Shown: positions 52,198-60,410, counted from the first letter of the stretch. The stretch: DNA of 64,000 bases from Litchfieldella xinjiangensis (GCF_000759345.1 NZ_JPZL01000001.1:1178001-1242000), one strand, 5' to 3'. The notes: generated from the letters alone by a model not told the origin. Numbers and translations are program-made.

Positions 52198-54956
52198 CAG
52201 GATACCCTCCTTTTCGGCTTGCTCTTCAAAGTAGAGGGGGCACTCATCTTGGTATACAGCTCGAACAGCTTTTTCAGGCGCTCAGTATCGTTCTTGAAAC
52301 GTCTACCGATATAGATGCGCTCCAGTACCTCGTCATTGCGTTCATGGGCTTCACGCAAATCAGTTGGCATTTTTTCTGGATCGTAGAGATCGGCAATGGT
52401 GTCCGGAAAGTATGCTTCTCGGGCCAGCAAGATATCTTCGGCACAACGGGCAAGGTCCGCCCTGTTTTTCTCGGTCAATGTGGGCACGGGGAAAGTATTC
52501 CAGCCAATAGTATTGGAATAACGATAGTCTTCCTTAATTTTCCCGCAGACTGTGGCTGCCCAGACAAGATGCATCTTTGACGAGTATATAGCAAAGTCTA
52601 TAAACCGAACGTTGTACATAGCAATTGCACTGTCACCAACAACAGTCGAGCCATCAACCATGATCGAAGGAAGATAAGGTCTTCTCTCCGAACTATGCCG
52701 TGGTATCAATAGCGTTATGCCATCACGATGGCGCCTCTCTCCGAAAGCATGGGGAATATTTGCTAAAGCATTTGTTTCTTTTCTGGTGCTTTTTGATCTA
52801 TGCATCCAGACAGCATCAATCCTTTCAGCAATCTCTCGGTACTGCTTGGCCTGAGAAACATCATCATCTTTAATCCAAAGGCAATATCGCAGATCCCCTT
52901 GAATACTATCGTTTGATCCAAGAAACTTACGACAAAAACGATCAGCATCAGGGTATTTGTAGATGAGCTCACGATACTCGTCGAGACTTAACAGCAGGCC
53001 TCCACCATCGTTTGGCATTGATCCGTTTGTCATTGTCCTAAGGTCTGACAGGACTTTGCGGGAAGGGGAAACAATAGTGTCATGTTCAGGTACCAAATAT
53101 GGCCCTATATATGTAGATTTCAACACATGCCCAGAATCAAAAAGTTTCTTTGGTAGTGCAGACTTCCTTCCAATTCCGATAATAGACACAATGACTGCCG
53201 CTTTTTTTGACGCGAGGTTACTCCACAGGAATGAAGGCTCAGCGAAACGAATCTCTAGATCGTCACCTAAAAATGCAGGCCAGAACAGAGAAACTTGGCG
53301 CCCCTGACAAATACTATTCGTGGTAACAAAAGCAAAAGAGCCTCCATTGGCAGCCACATAGCGACGGGCTTTTATGAACCAGCCCGCCACATAGTCTGCT
53401 GACTTGGTAGACTTGATAGCTCCTTTGAAAGCATTTTCTAAATCCCGCTTTTGATCTGGTGTTTGGTCCTGACTTCCTAAGTACGGTGGATTTCCACAGA
53501 TATATGTTTCCCCCCCCTCATTCTCAAAGTCAATCTGCGCCTGGTCTAGCGGTGAATCAAACAGATCATCTGCGTGCAGTTTGACATTGGTTCCTGCAGG
53601 CGGACAGATGCTCAACCAATCCAAATTTAAGGCATTTCCCTGAGTTATCCAATTTTGCGAGTCCAGCGGTAGAAACTCGGCCAAAGCCAGCTTTTTGCCT
53701 CGATACAGCAGGTCACACTGGTACTCGGCAATGATCAAGGCAAGCCGGGCTATCTCTGCCGAAAAGTCCCGCAGCTCGATGCCCCGGAAGTTGGTTAACG
53801 GAATGTCTGTTGGCCGGTTTGGCTCGCCGCGCTGTTGATTGATCTCGGCTTCGATGGCCCGCATTTGCTTGTAGGCGATGACCAGGAAATTTCCCGAGCC
53901 GCAGGCGGGATCAAATACGCGAATTTTGGCTATGCGATTGCGCAGGTTCAGTAGCTTGCGGGCGTTGTCACCTGCCTCCTCCAGCTTTTCACGCAACTCA
54001 TCTAGGAACAGCGGGTTCAGCACTTTCAGGATATTTGGCACGCTAGTATAGTGCATGCCTAGGGCGCCACGCTCTTCGTCGTCGGCGACCGCCTGGATCA
54101 TGGAGCCAAAAATGTCGGGGTTGATCTGGGTCCAGTCCAGGCTGCCGATGTGTAGCAGGTAGGAACGGGCAATTTTGCTGAGGCTCGGCACTGCAACACT
54201 GCCGGAGAACAGGCCTCCGTTAACGTATGGAAAGTTGTCAGCCCAGCGGGGAATACCGGCAGCGGCACGCTCGGCCTGCTTGGTATTCATGGCACGGAAG
54301 ATTTCGCTGATCACCTCGTGGGTGTTCGCCGAATCCCGGGCGCTCATTCGTGTGACGGTGTCGGTAAACAGGCTGCTGCCATCGAAGATGTCAGTGTCTT
54401 CCGCAAAGAAGCAGAAGATCAGGCGCGCCATGAAGTGGTTCATCTCGTGGCGCTGCTGTTCGGTGCCCCAGTCCGGGTTGTCCTTTTGTAACTCCACATA
54501 CAGCCGGTTCAGACGGCTGGTCGCACGAATATCAAAAGAGCTATTTCGCACCTGTTTGACGGTGGTGATGCCCGCCAGCGGTAGGAAAAAGCCGAAGTGG
54601 TCCGGGAAGGCCTTATAGGTGCACGCGACTGTCTCGCTGGTGTTCAGATCCTCTGCCTCAAAATCCACGCCATCAGTAGCCAGTATGTAGCGCGCCTTGG
54701 CACGGGTGGTCGCCGGGCTGGCTTTGAGGGCCTCCAAGGTTTGCGTTACGGCTCCGGCATCCGCCACAGCGATATGGATATTGTTGGTCTGCAACACGCC
54801 GCCAAGATCGGACTTGTTGGATGCACCCGAGCGCAACCGTTTGATGGTGGTAGCTTTATTGCCGAAGGCTTCTAGGAAGGCATAGGGGAATTCAGCCGGG
54901 TCAAACGGCTGCTGCGCCAGATCTGATATTGCGGCTTCGATTTCTACTGCGTTCAT
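52197..54956 (-). CDS. MmeI-like class I DNA methyltransferase
   Basis: A 919-residue protein. Adenine-methyltransferase motif I FDPACGSGNFLV lies near residue 350 and motif IV as CGNPPYLGSQ near 480. MmeI-family features include YVNGGLFSGS, GMHYTSVPNI and the C-terminal NTFPVP and DLYDPEKMP segments flanking a target-recognition region. No PD-(D/E)xK nuclease motif is seen in its N-terminus, so cleavage may come from the neighbouring GIY-YIG or OLD nucleases. First large gene of the defence operon. Confidence 0.85.
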   Translation of the reverse strand: MNAVEIEAAISDLAQQPFDPAEFPYAFLEAFGNKATTIKRLRSGASNKSDLGGVLQTNNIHIAVADAGAVTQTLEALKASPATTRAKARYILATDGVDFEAEDLNTSETVACTYKAFPDHFGFFLPLAGITTVKQVRNSSFDIRATSRLNRLYVELQKDNPDWGTEQQRHEMNHFMARLIFCFFAEDTDIFDGSSLFTDTVTRMSARDSANTHEVISEIFRAMNTKQAERAAAGIPRWADNFPYVNGGLFSGSVAVPSLSKIARSYLLHIGSLDWTQINPDIFGSMIQAVADDEERGALGMHYTSVPNILKVLNPLFLDELREKLEEAGDNARKLLNLRNRIAKIRVFDPACGSGNFLVIAYKQMRAIEAEINQQRGEPNRPTDIPLTNFRGIELRDFSAEIARLALIIAEYQCDLLYRGKKLALAEFLPLDSQNWITQGNALNLDWLSICPPAGTNVKLHADDLFDSPLDQAQIDFENEGGETYICGNPPYLGSQDQTPDQKRDLENAFKGAIKSTKSADYVAGWFIKARRYVAANGGSFAFVTTNSICQGRQVSLFWPAFLGDDLEIRFAEPSFLWSNLASKKAAVIVSIIGIGRKSALPKKLFDSGHVLKSTYIGPYLVPEHDTIVSPSRKVLSDLRTMTNGSMPNDGGGLLLSLDEYRELIYKYPDADRFCRKFLGSNDSIQGDLRYCLWIKDDDVSQAKQYREIAERIDAVWMHRSKSTRKETNALANIPHAFGERRHRDGITLLIPRHSSERRPYLPSIMVDGSTVVGDSAIAMYNVRFIDFAIYSSKMHLVWAATVCGKIKEDYRYSNTIGWNTFPVPTLTEKNRADLARCAEDILLAREAYFPDTIADLYDPEKMPTDLREAHERNDEVLERIYIGRRFKNDTERLKKLFELYTKMSAPSTLKSKPKRRVS

Positions 54957-55126
54957 AAGGACAGGACATTGTGGCCGGTGGGGTGGAGCGGGAGACGCAC
55001 AAGCTGGCTGGCCGCATTGGAGGTCAGTTGGTTGAGTCGGCCAACGACCTGTCGGCTCAAGCCGGCCAACTGATGGCGACTATCCTCGCCACGCTTCAGG
55101 ACGGCTTGCAAAGCGCTGAGGTCCAT
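54953..55126 (-). CDS. 57-residue ORF coupled to the methyltransferase gene
   Basis: Starting MDLSALQAVLKRGEDSRHQ, this small frame stays open to a TGA that overlaps the methyltransferase ATG (ATGA), and GAGGG precedes its start. The methyltransferase has no ribosome site of its own, which supports coupling. The first 19 residues resemble the start of AlbA_2-type ATP-binding proteins, so it may instead be the leftover 5' end of such a gene. Confidence 0.45.
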   Translation of the reverse strand: MDLSALQAVLKRGEDSRHQLAGLSRQVVGRLNQLTSNAASQLVRLPLHPTGHNVLSL

Positions 55127-55376
55127 CGTCACATGCCCTCGCTGAAAGCCAGAAACCGATTAAGGCCGCCCACTGTGCATGACATCCAGAGTCCACGATG
55201 CCTTCCCCCACGTATCAGACGCTAATTATGAGTAACCAAAAGAATCATACACGGCATGGGCGTCCTATCGCAGCCCGATTCGCCAACGCAGGTAGAAGCC
55301 GATGCTCTCACCAGCACAAGTAGGTGACCAGCAGGCGCGTTGAAGCTCAGATACGCCAATCTGAGCAGCCAGCCCA
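55127..55376. other. No gene recognised
   Basis: Upstream region of the defence operon; a promoter is expected here but no clear -35/-10 pair was singled out. The plus-strand frame 54971-55225 is antisense to the small coupled ORF. Confidence 0.4.
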
Positions 55377-55682
55377 CTAGGAATCCATCTCAACTATCTG
55401 CGCCCTGCCCTTCTCTCCCCCCTGGTGCGTTTGAGCACTCCCTGGCAGCCGCCCCGCGCCCGCGACCTTCTCCTGGAGCTCATGACGCTCAGCCTTCATC
55501 GGCGGCATGGAGCTCACAAAAGCCACGATGCGCTTGGCCAGCTCCTGGTCGTAGGGATCGCGGCTCTGCACCAAGTCCTTAGCCGCCGTCTGCCAAGCCT
55601 TGCGGTTGTAGGTCTGGCGCTCCTCGATGCGGTCCTCCAGCACCAACTCCGCCGCGAAAGAATCACGCCACTTTTTTACGTA
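55377..55682 (-). pseudogene. Probable relaxase (MobA/LPD7-type) C-terminal remnant
   Basis: The open frame begins right after a stop and reads WRDSFAAELVLEDRIEERQTYNRKAWQTAAKDLV, then LAKRIVAFVSSMPPMKAERHEL. This resembles C-terminal segments of mobilisation relaxases of the MobA/TraI group. No start codon with a ribosome site and no catalytic Tyr/His domain are present, so it is a fragment. Its place 70 bases from an oriT-like sequence supports the reading; the family call is from memory. Confidence 0.45.
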
Positions 55683-55751
55683 TCACCTTAAATATAATCC
55701 CACCAGCGGCAGCCCCTGCGGTAGCATCGACTCCCTCAGCGAACAGGATAC

Positions 55752-55832
55752 GTCGAGCCGCCAGGCGAGTAAGTTGCAGATAAACGGTCCTCGCCAGCTT
55801 TCTGGCGGTGGATCGTTTACACATCCTGCCCG
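55752..55832 (+). other. oriT-like sequence with IncP-type nic (copy 1)
   Basis: A nested hairpin (arms CGCCAG/CTGGCG, outer AAACG/CGTTT) is followed by ACATCCTGCCCG (55820-55831). ATCCTG|CCCG is the core of the RP4 and IncP-type nic region, and the hairpin-then-nic layout matches IncP oriT. It repeats in inverted orientation at 59168-59250 with about 88% identity. Confidence 0.6.
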
Positions 55833-56103
55833 CTCTACCCAGCCCACTCTACCCAGTGCACTAAAACGTATTACCAGGCACTAAGCGTGGATAAAAACGC
55901 AACAATGGCAGATTTAATATCAAGTGAAGTCAAATACACTCTGAGTGCGCTAATCTATTACCCCTGTTCGAAAAATATACAGAATTTTCATTAAAATATC
56001 CTAGTGTGGCATATCATGCAACAAGCTCTCCTAATTAAGCGAATCCTCCCTTCCGGAAAAATAAGCTCGACGGTGGGCTTCACCTAAATTAACTAAGAGC
56101 AAG
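55833..56103. other. AT-rich spacer, no gene
   Basis: Marked drop in GC compared with the neighbours; begins the AT-rich stretch that runs to about 56580 next to the presumed replication origin. Confidence 0.5.
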
Positions 56104-56406
56104 ATGCAAAGTATCTTCAATCCATATCACTGCAGGAATAAACAAAAAGGACTTATTGGAAGGCATAAAATAGCAAGAGAGGAAAAGGCTAAGACTCACG
56201 GCAGGTATGCTTTTTTAAAATACAAAGAAGATAAAAGAGGCCTTGAAGGATGGGATAACGCCATTAATATATGGAAGCATCTACACAAAAAGGAGAAATG
56301 CCCATCAAATACAATCAATTTACTGTTTACGTTAGAAGGCTCATTAGTAATGATACCCAGCATTATTAGCCCTTGTCGTGACGACACTTCAAATACAAAC
56401 CAATAA
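56104..56406 (+). CDS. Small AT-rich hypothetical ORF
   Basis: A 100-codon frame rich in Lys (KQKGLIGRHKIAREEKAKTHGRYAFLKYKEDKRG), without a recognised family and without a strong ribosome site. Base composition is far from the rest of the window. It may be a foreign gene or chance in AT-rich origin DNA. Confidence 0.3.
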   Translation: MQSIFNPYHCRNKQKGLIGRHKIAREEKAKTHGRYAFLKYKEDKRGLEGWDNAINIWKHLHKKEKCPSNTINLLFTLEGSLVMIPSIISPCRDDTSNTNQ

Positions 56407-56794
56407 ATATAGGCCCTAAAACCAAGGCAATTAATATTAATAATTCAGCGTAATAACTCAACTCCACCTCCTATCAAATTACAAAAAACTCAAAAATCGC
56501 TAGGTATTTTATTAAGTATAGGCAAAAACATCAGGAATGTCACTATGCCTAGAAATATATTAAAACCGTAATACACTGCTTTATGGGATCTAACACGGCC
56601 TACTGCCACCCTCGGCCGAATACAACACCTCCTGATTTAACGCCAAAAGGGGGCGAATGTTACCATTACCAACCGTGGCGAGTAGGCGGGCTCTATTTGG
56701 CGTTAACGAGCAAGGCCAGCTCGCGCCATCAAGGCGCGGGCTGTGCCGCGCAGCTTAGTATTTTAGTAGTAAATACTAGTACCATTTTTAGTAG
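56407..56794. other. Intergenic, AT-rich then palindrome-rich
   Basis: No convincing gene. From 56650 on there are several short palindromes (for example AGTATTT/AAATACT near 56757-56777), as expected near a plasmid-type origin with single-strand initiation sites; that role is inference. Confidence 0.4.
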
Positions 56795-56838
56795 AACCGC
56801 TGAAAGCCAGTGGTGGCGGGGCTTGCAGCGGTTTTTTT
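56795..56838 (+). terminator. Terminator-like hairpin beside the iterons
   Basis: Stem AACCGCTG / CAGCGGTT with a GC-rich interior and a T-run (TTTTTTT counted with the stem T's), just before the iterons. It could end a plus-strand transcript towards repC or be part of the origin. Confidence 0.5.
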
Positions 56839-56849
56839 CAATCCCAAAT

Positions 56850-56907
56850 GTGACCGTTTGGTCTATAAAACGTGACTGTTTGGTCCCCAGTATGTGACCG
56901 TTTGGTC
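56850..56907. repeat. Three 14-bp iterons with 22-bp period (candidate oriV)
   Basis: GTGACCGTTTGGTC at 56850 and 56894 and GTGACTGTTTGGTC at 56872 form direct repeats exactly 22 bases apart. They lie 5 bases past the repC stop codon. IncQ plasmids carry about 20-bp iterons bound by RepC at oriV, so this is the likely replication origin of the element. Confidence 0.75.
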
Positions 56908-56911
56908 TCTA

Positions 56912-57766
56912 TCACTTTTGTTTAATGAGTTGAGACCGCTTGAGGATTGTCTTGGCATTGTTTCCCCGGCCCTCAATTCTTACCTGCCAACCTTTCAGCT
57001 GGCTGATCTCCTGCAATGCCTTGGTAATCCGCTCTCGGCGCTTCCTGTTTGTAGCTGCAGCCTCCCCAGGCGACCCCCAGACCTTTTCGGCCAGCAGGTC
57101 TAAGCGGATGCTATTGCTGTAGCCAGTCCTCAGCCATGCCGATAGCCAGGCGTGAGCCAGCATGGCGGTGTCGCCGCTCAGCTGACGGCGCTCAAACAGG
57201 GATACTCGCACGTACTGGCCGGATAAGGCCTGAGCGAATCGTGGATTTAATGCTATATGTAACTTCCCATCCGGTGCCTCCGTGTAGGACAGCAAACGCA
57301 TCGACCAATCGTAGCCATCCTTGCGGGCACGGCAACCGACCATGCTCAACCGCTCCAGACAGTCTTCGAGTAGCCCATAGTTTTGACCTTTTTTTGCAAA
57401 CCCGGCGGCCCGCAACAAGGCGTAGCGCGTCGTTCTGACGACGATGGCTTGATCTATCACTGCCAGATCTTCAGGCTTCAGGTTTTGCCAGAGCTGTTGT
57501 GCTCTCGAGTGATCAATACCGGCGTGCAAGTCCTGAGTTCCCAGTATTCCGGCCAGAGCGATAGCCGCCAACAGGACGGATTGGTCGCGAGTATCCAGGG
57601 CCTGCCAAACATTGAATTTCAGCCGCAGGCCACCGTGCTTATGCTCAATGGTTAGCCCACCAGGACGGCGGCCACGATACACTGGGCGGAATAACGAAGC
57701 CATGCCTAAAGCCGGATCGTAGCGAGCGTATTCAATGCGAACACAGCTTTCAGCCAGTGTACGCAT
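56912..57766 (-). CDS. repC: IncQ-type replication initiator RepC
   Basis: A 284-residue protein, close in length to RSF1010 RepC (about 283). Shared features are the early R-x-D-P-A start region (EYARYDPALGMASLFRP), the central LLEDCLERLSMVGCRARKDGYDWSMRLLSYTEAPDGKLHIALNP-like stretch and the C-terminal NRKRRERITKALQEISQLKGW. RepC binds iterons and opens oriV. The ATG at 57766 with GGGAG upstream is preferred over a TTG at 57817; it overlaps repA by 17 bases. Confidence 0.82.
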   Translation of the reverse strand: MRTLAESCVRIEYARYDPALGMASLFRPVYRGRRPGGLTIEHKHGGLRLKFNVWQALDTRDQSVLLAAIALAGILGTQDLHAGIDHSRAQQLWQNLKPEDLAVIDQAIVVRTTRYALLRAAGFAKKGQNYGLLEDCLERLSMVGCRARKDGYDWSMRLLSYTEAPDGKLHIALNPRFAQALSGQYVRVSLFERRQLSGDTAMLAHAWLSAWLRTGYSNSIRLDLLAEKVWGSPGEAAATNRKRRERITKALQEISQLKGWQVRIEGRGNNAKTILKRSQLIKQK

Positions 57767-58625
57767 TGGCGGCCCGCTCCCTTTTGGTGTTTTCTTGTAT
57801 GGCCGGGAAAAGTTCAACAGGTATCAACACACCTCCAGCCTGGCGCTCGTACCACCGATCACTTTGCTCAGCGTCATAGTTGAGCTTGCTGGAACCAAAC
57901 CGCATGAAATGTTTGCGCTGAGCATCACCAATCGGACGACGATCAAAATGGCGGTCGCTCATAAGCCGGGCCTTCTCCTTTGACATCTTTTCCACAAAAC
58001 CGCACCAGCGGGCATTGTCGATTAAGGCTGAAGCGCCTCGGGCGGCCTGCTGCTGGTCGGCTTGACCGTCTCGGGTGCTTCCTTTGTTGACATGGTGCAG
58101 ATACAGAACTGAACCACCAGTGAGATAGGCAACCTGCTCTAGCCGGGAAACCAGTTGGGCCATGTCACCATTGCTGTTTTCATCCAGATGATGAACCCGG
58201 CTCAGTGTGTCGATGACAATCAGGCGCGCACCATGACAGAACTCTAATACTTTCTTCATGTGGCGTTGATCCATGATGTTGAGCCCCTTACCCATTATCG
58301 ATTCCAGTACCAGGTTCTCTGCTATGGACTTTCTGGCGGTGGAACTCAGATGTTTGCCAATGGCATGGATACGCGGCAGTAACGCCGATTCTGGATCTTC
58401 GCCTGCCAAATAGATGACCCTGCCCGTCTTGGGTGGATTCAGCTTCAGAATGTCGCCACCAGCAACGCTGCACGCGATACACATCGAAGCTTCTAGCGTC
58501 CAGAAGCTCTTTCCCGTCGCGCCAGGAGCAACCAGAGCCCCTACGGTGCCCGCCAGAAAGCCAGGCCAGATAAAGTCCAAGGGTGGCGGCTCGTTTTCAA
58601 AGGCCCACAGCAGATCAATTGCCAT
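57750..58625 (-). CDS. repA: RepA-type replicative helicase (IncQ-like AAA ATPase)
   Basis: A 291-residue RecA-fold helicase. It lines up along its length with RSF1010 RepA: PPPLDFIWPGFLAGTVGALVAPGATGKS (Walker A, about 33-40), GRVIYLAGEDP, LIVIDTLSRVHHLDENSNGDMAQ (Walker B), VLYLHHVNKGS and QQQAARGASALIDNARW, ending with DRWYERQAGGVL. RepA unwinds oriV as a hexameric ring. It follows the HTH gene by 3 bases. Confidence 0.9.
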   Translation of the reverse strand: MAIDLLWAFENEPPPLDFIWPGFLAGTVGALVAPGATGKSFWTLEASMCIACSVAGGDILKLNPPKTGRVIYLAGEDPESALLPRIHAIGKHLSSTARKSIAENLVLESIMGKGLNIMDQRHMKKVLEFCHGARLIVIDTLSRVHHLDENSNGDMAQLVSRLEQVAYLTGGSVLYLHHVNKGSTRDGQADQQQAARGASALIDNARWCGFVEKMSKEKARLMSDRHFDRRPIGDAQRKHFMRFGSSKLNYDAEQSDRWYERQAGGVLIPVELFPAIQENTKRERAANAYTG

Positions 58626-58628
58626 GCT

Positions 58629-58862
58629 TTACCCTCGGTCGCCGCAGAGTCGGTTACTGTCCAGCAGCTCCGCAATCTGGGAAGTCCGAAAATAGACACG
58701 TCGGCCGACCTTCAGCCTTGCCTGGTTGATCTCCATCGCCCAACTGTTGCTTGAGCGCAGGCTGATGCGCAAGCCGTCAGGTGAACGGTCGAGAATAGTG
58801 GCCAATTGGGGAAGGCTCAGCAGGGGCCCAAAACGGTCGAGAAGAGAGTCCTCGATAGTCAT
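58629..58862 (-). CDS. Small HTH regulator/excisionase-like protein
   Basis: A 77-residue protein with an AlpA/MerR-like HTH: LLSLPQLATILDRSPDGLRISL followed by a wing RLKVGRRVYFRTSQIAELL. Such proteins, next to integrase and rep genes, act as excisionase or rep repressor. It is first of the HTH-repA-repC unit, with a perfect palindrome and 22-bp repeats upstream. Confidence 0.75.
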   Translation of the reverse strand: MTIEDSLLDRFGPLLSLPQLATILDRSPDGLRISLRSSNSWAMEINQARLKVGRRVYFRTSQIAELLDSNRLCGDRG

Positions 58863-58926
58863 TGTGTAATTCTCCGTAGTTGATACTTGCCTTACGAAGG
58901 TTATGAACGTCGAGCAAAGTTGTATA

Positions 58927-58944
58927 CTTACGATATATCGTAAG
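58927..58944. promoter_or_regulatory. Perfect 18-bp palindrome upstream of the HTH gene
   Basis: CTTACGATATATCGTAAG, 64 bases before the HTH start. The half-site CTTACGA recurs between it and the gene (CCTTACGAAGG near 58890). Likely operator for the HTH protein or another element regulator. Confidence 0.6.
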
Positions 58945-58983
58945 CTGCTGAAAAATAACCACTAAGGGCACATTAGCGCCACA

Positions 58984-59054
58984 TTAAAGACAGTTCATCG
59001 TCACTTTTAAGACAGTGCATCGACACTTTAAAGACACTCGACGGTCTGAAGACA
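58984..59054. repeat. 22-bp direct repeats upstream of the HTH/rep genes
   Basis: AAGACA recurs at 58987, 59009 and 59031 (22-base period), with a fourth at 59049. The first two units also share CATCG-CAC. These differ in sequence from the oriV iterons but share their spacing. Confidence 0.6.
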
Positions 59055-59167
59055 TTAAAAGCTTATTGGTTATGAAAAAATATTATAAATATTTCAAAAT
59101 TTTCCTCGATTACGGTCCGCGTTGGTCTCCAAGTTGTAGCTGTGTCGCTGCTGTGCAGCTTAGATAA

Positions 59168-59250
59168 CGGGCAGGATGTGTAAACGGTCCACCGCCAGCG
59201 AGCTGGCGGTGTCCGTTTACCTGTAACTTACTCGCCCTGGCGGGCTCGAC
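59168..59250 (-). other. oriT-like sequence with IncP-type nic (copy 2)
   Basis: On the minus strand it has a strong nested hairpin (GTAAACGG/CCGTTTAC enclosing ACCGCCAG/CTGGCGGT) followed by ACATCCTGCCCG at 59168-59179. It is the inverted partner of 55752-55832 and lies next to the integrase gene. The better-formed hairpin suggests this is the functional copy. Confidence 0.65.
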
Positions 59251-59313
59251 AGTACCTAGTTTTCCGGAGGGGCAGGCACTGCCAGTCTTGGATGGTCATG
59301 CCTTCTTGGTTGT

Positions 59314-60381
59314 TTACGAGCGTCGCTGCTCAATGGCGTCGAGTTGATCAACCAAGTCTTCAGCTCGGAGATGTGTATATCTCCTCAGCATCTGCATCGA
59401 CTTGTGACCGCTGATTGCAGCTACCTGCTGATCGCTCAGGCCGGCTTCGACTAACCTACTCACAGCCTCATGGCGGAGATCGTGAAAGCGGAAGTCATCT
59501 AGCCTTGCCTGCTTCTTGGCTAGATTCCAAAGCTTGGTAAATGCATAGGGGCCGCGTTTACCGTCCCGACCAGGCTCGCCGAAGAACACCAGGTCGCAGT
59601 CGAGCGGACGCACCGGATTGTTCAACGCCTGCTTGAACACCTCGGTGGCGGCCTGAGTCAGTGGCACCAGGCGAGCTTCGTTGTTTTTGGTGTCTATAAG
59701 ACGCACCACACGGCGTTTCACGTCGACTTGGGCGCGAGTGAGGGTCAGGATCTCCGACGAGCGCATGCCCGTCTCCAGGGCGATTCTGGCGATCCAGGCC
59801 AGCATGGGGTTGCTGTGCTGCCGCAGCACGGCGAACAGGCGGTTCTCCTCGTCGGGGCTCAGTCGGCGGTTGCGCCCTTCCCCCGGGCTGGGCTTGCGTA
59901 TGTTCTGGACGGGGTTGTAGGTCAAGCCCAGGCCCCATTCCTGGATGGCCACGGTGTAGAGATGGCCGAGCAGAGCCAGCTCCAGGCGCACGGTGTTGGG
60001 ACTGATGAGCCGCCCCCGGCGTCCCAGAGTGTTGAGCCGAATGTCGCGGTAGTTGGCGATCAGCTCCGGCGTGAGGGCTGCAAGGGAGTATTTGCCCAGA
60101 TGCTCGATCAGCGTGTTGGCCTTTTGGCGTTCACTTTTCTGGGTGCTCGGCTTCTTAGTGGGTGTAATGTCGGCCAGGTACCGCTTGAGGGCGGCTTCTA
60201 GGGTCATGCGCTCTGAAGCACTGCGCTGGATGTAGATACCACGCACCATTTCATCTTCGGTGCGACGCGCCCAATCCTGAGCATCGCGCTTGGTGCGGAA
60301 GGTCTTGGCGGTGGTAGGCCAGCCAGTCTTGCGGATGACGGCTTTCCAGCTACCAGAGGGGGTCTTGACGATGGTGGCCAT
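59314..60381 (-). CDS. int: Tyrosine integrase of island 2
   Basis: A 355-residue site-specific recombinase. N-terminal arm-binding domain, core-binding domain (about 58-155), catalytic domain with Arg207 (ETGMRSSEI), Lys232 (DTKNNE), His300/Arg303 (HDLRHE), His326 (GHKS) and Tyr335 (RRYTH). All catalytic residues are intact. It ends 98 bases from the tRNA gene, typical for tRNA-targeting elements, and probably inserts island DNA at the tRNA 3' end. Confidence 0.93.
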   Translation of the reverse strand: MATIVKTPSGSWKAVIRKTGWPTTAKTFRTKRDAQDWARRTEDEMVRGIYIQRSASERMTLEAALKRYLADITPTKKPSTQKSERQKANTLIEHLGKYSLAALTPELIANYRDIRLNTLGRRGRLISPNTVRLELALLGHLYTVAIQEWGLGLTYNPVQNIRKPSPGEGRNRRLSPDEENRLFAVLRQHSNPMLAWIARIALETGMRSSEILTLTRAQVDVKRRVVRLIDTKNNEARLVPLTQAATEVFKQALNNPVRPLDCDLVFFGEPGRDGKRGPYAFTKLWNLAKKQARLDDFRFHDLRHEAVSRLVEAGLSDQQVAAISGHKSMQMLRRYTHLRAEDLVDQLDAIEQRRS

Positions 60382-60410
60382 GAGAATCTCCAGGGGGCTG
60401 AAGGATCGGC

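Noticed and set aside
54971-55225. 84-codon plus-strand frame
   Set aside because: It is antisense to the small ORF coupled to the methyltransferase and shows no coding signs of its own.
56850-56907. A short CRISPR array
   Set aside because: Repeats are 14 bp with 8-bp spacers and no cas genes; spacing fits iterons.
55752-59250. Terminal inverted repeats of a transposon
   Set aside because: The repeats bracket rep genes but no transposase, no flanking target duplication was seen, and each holds a hairpin plus an IncP-like nic, so oriT fits better.
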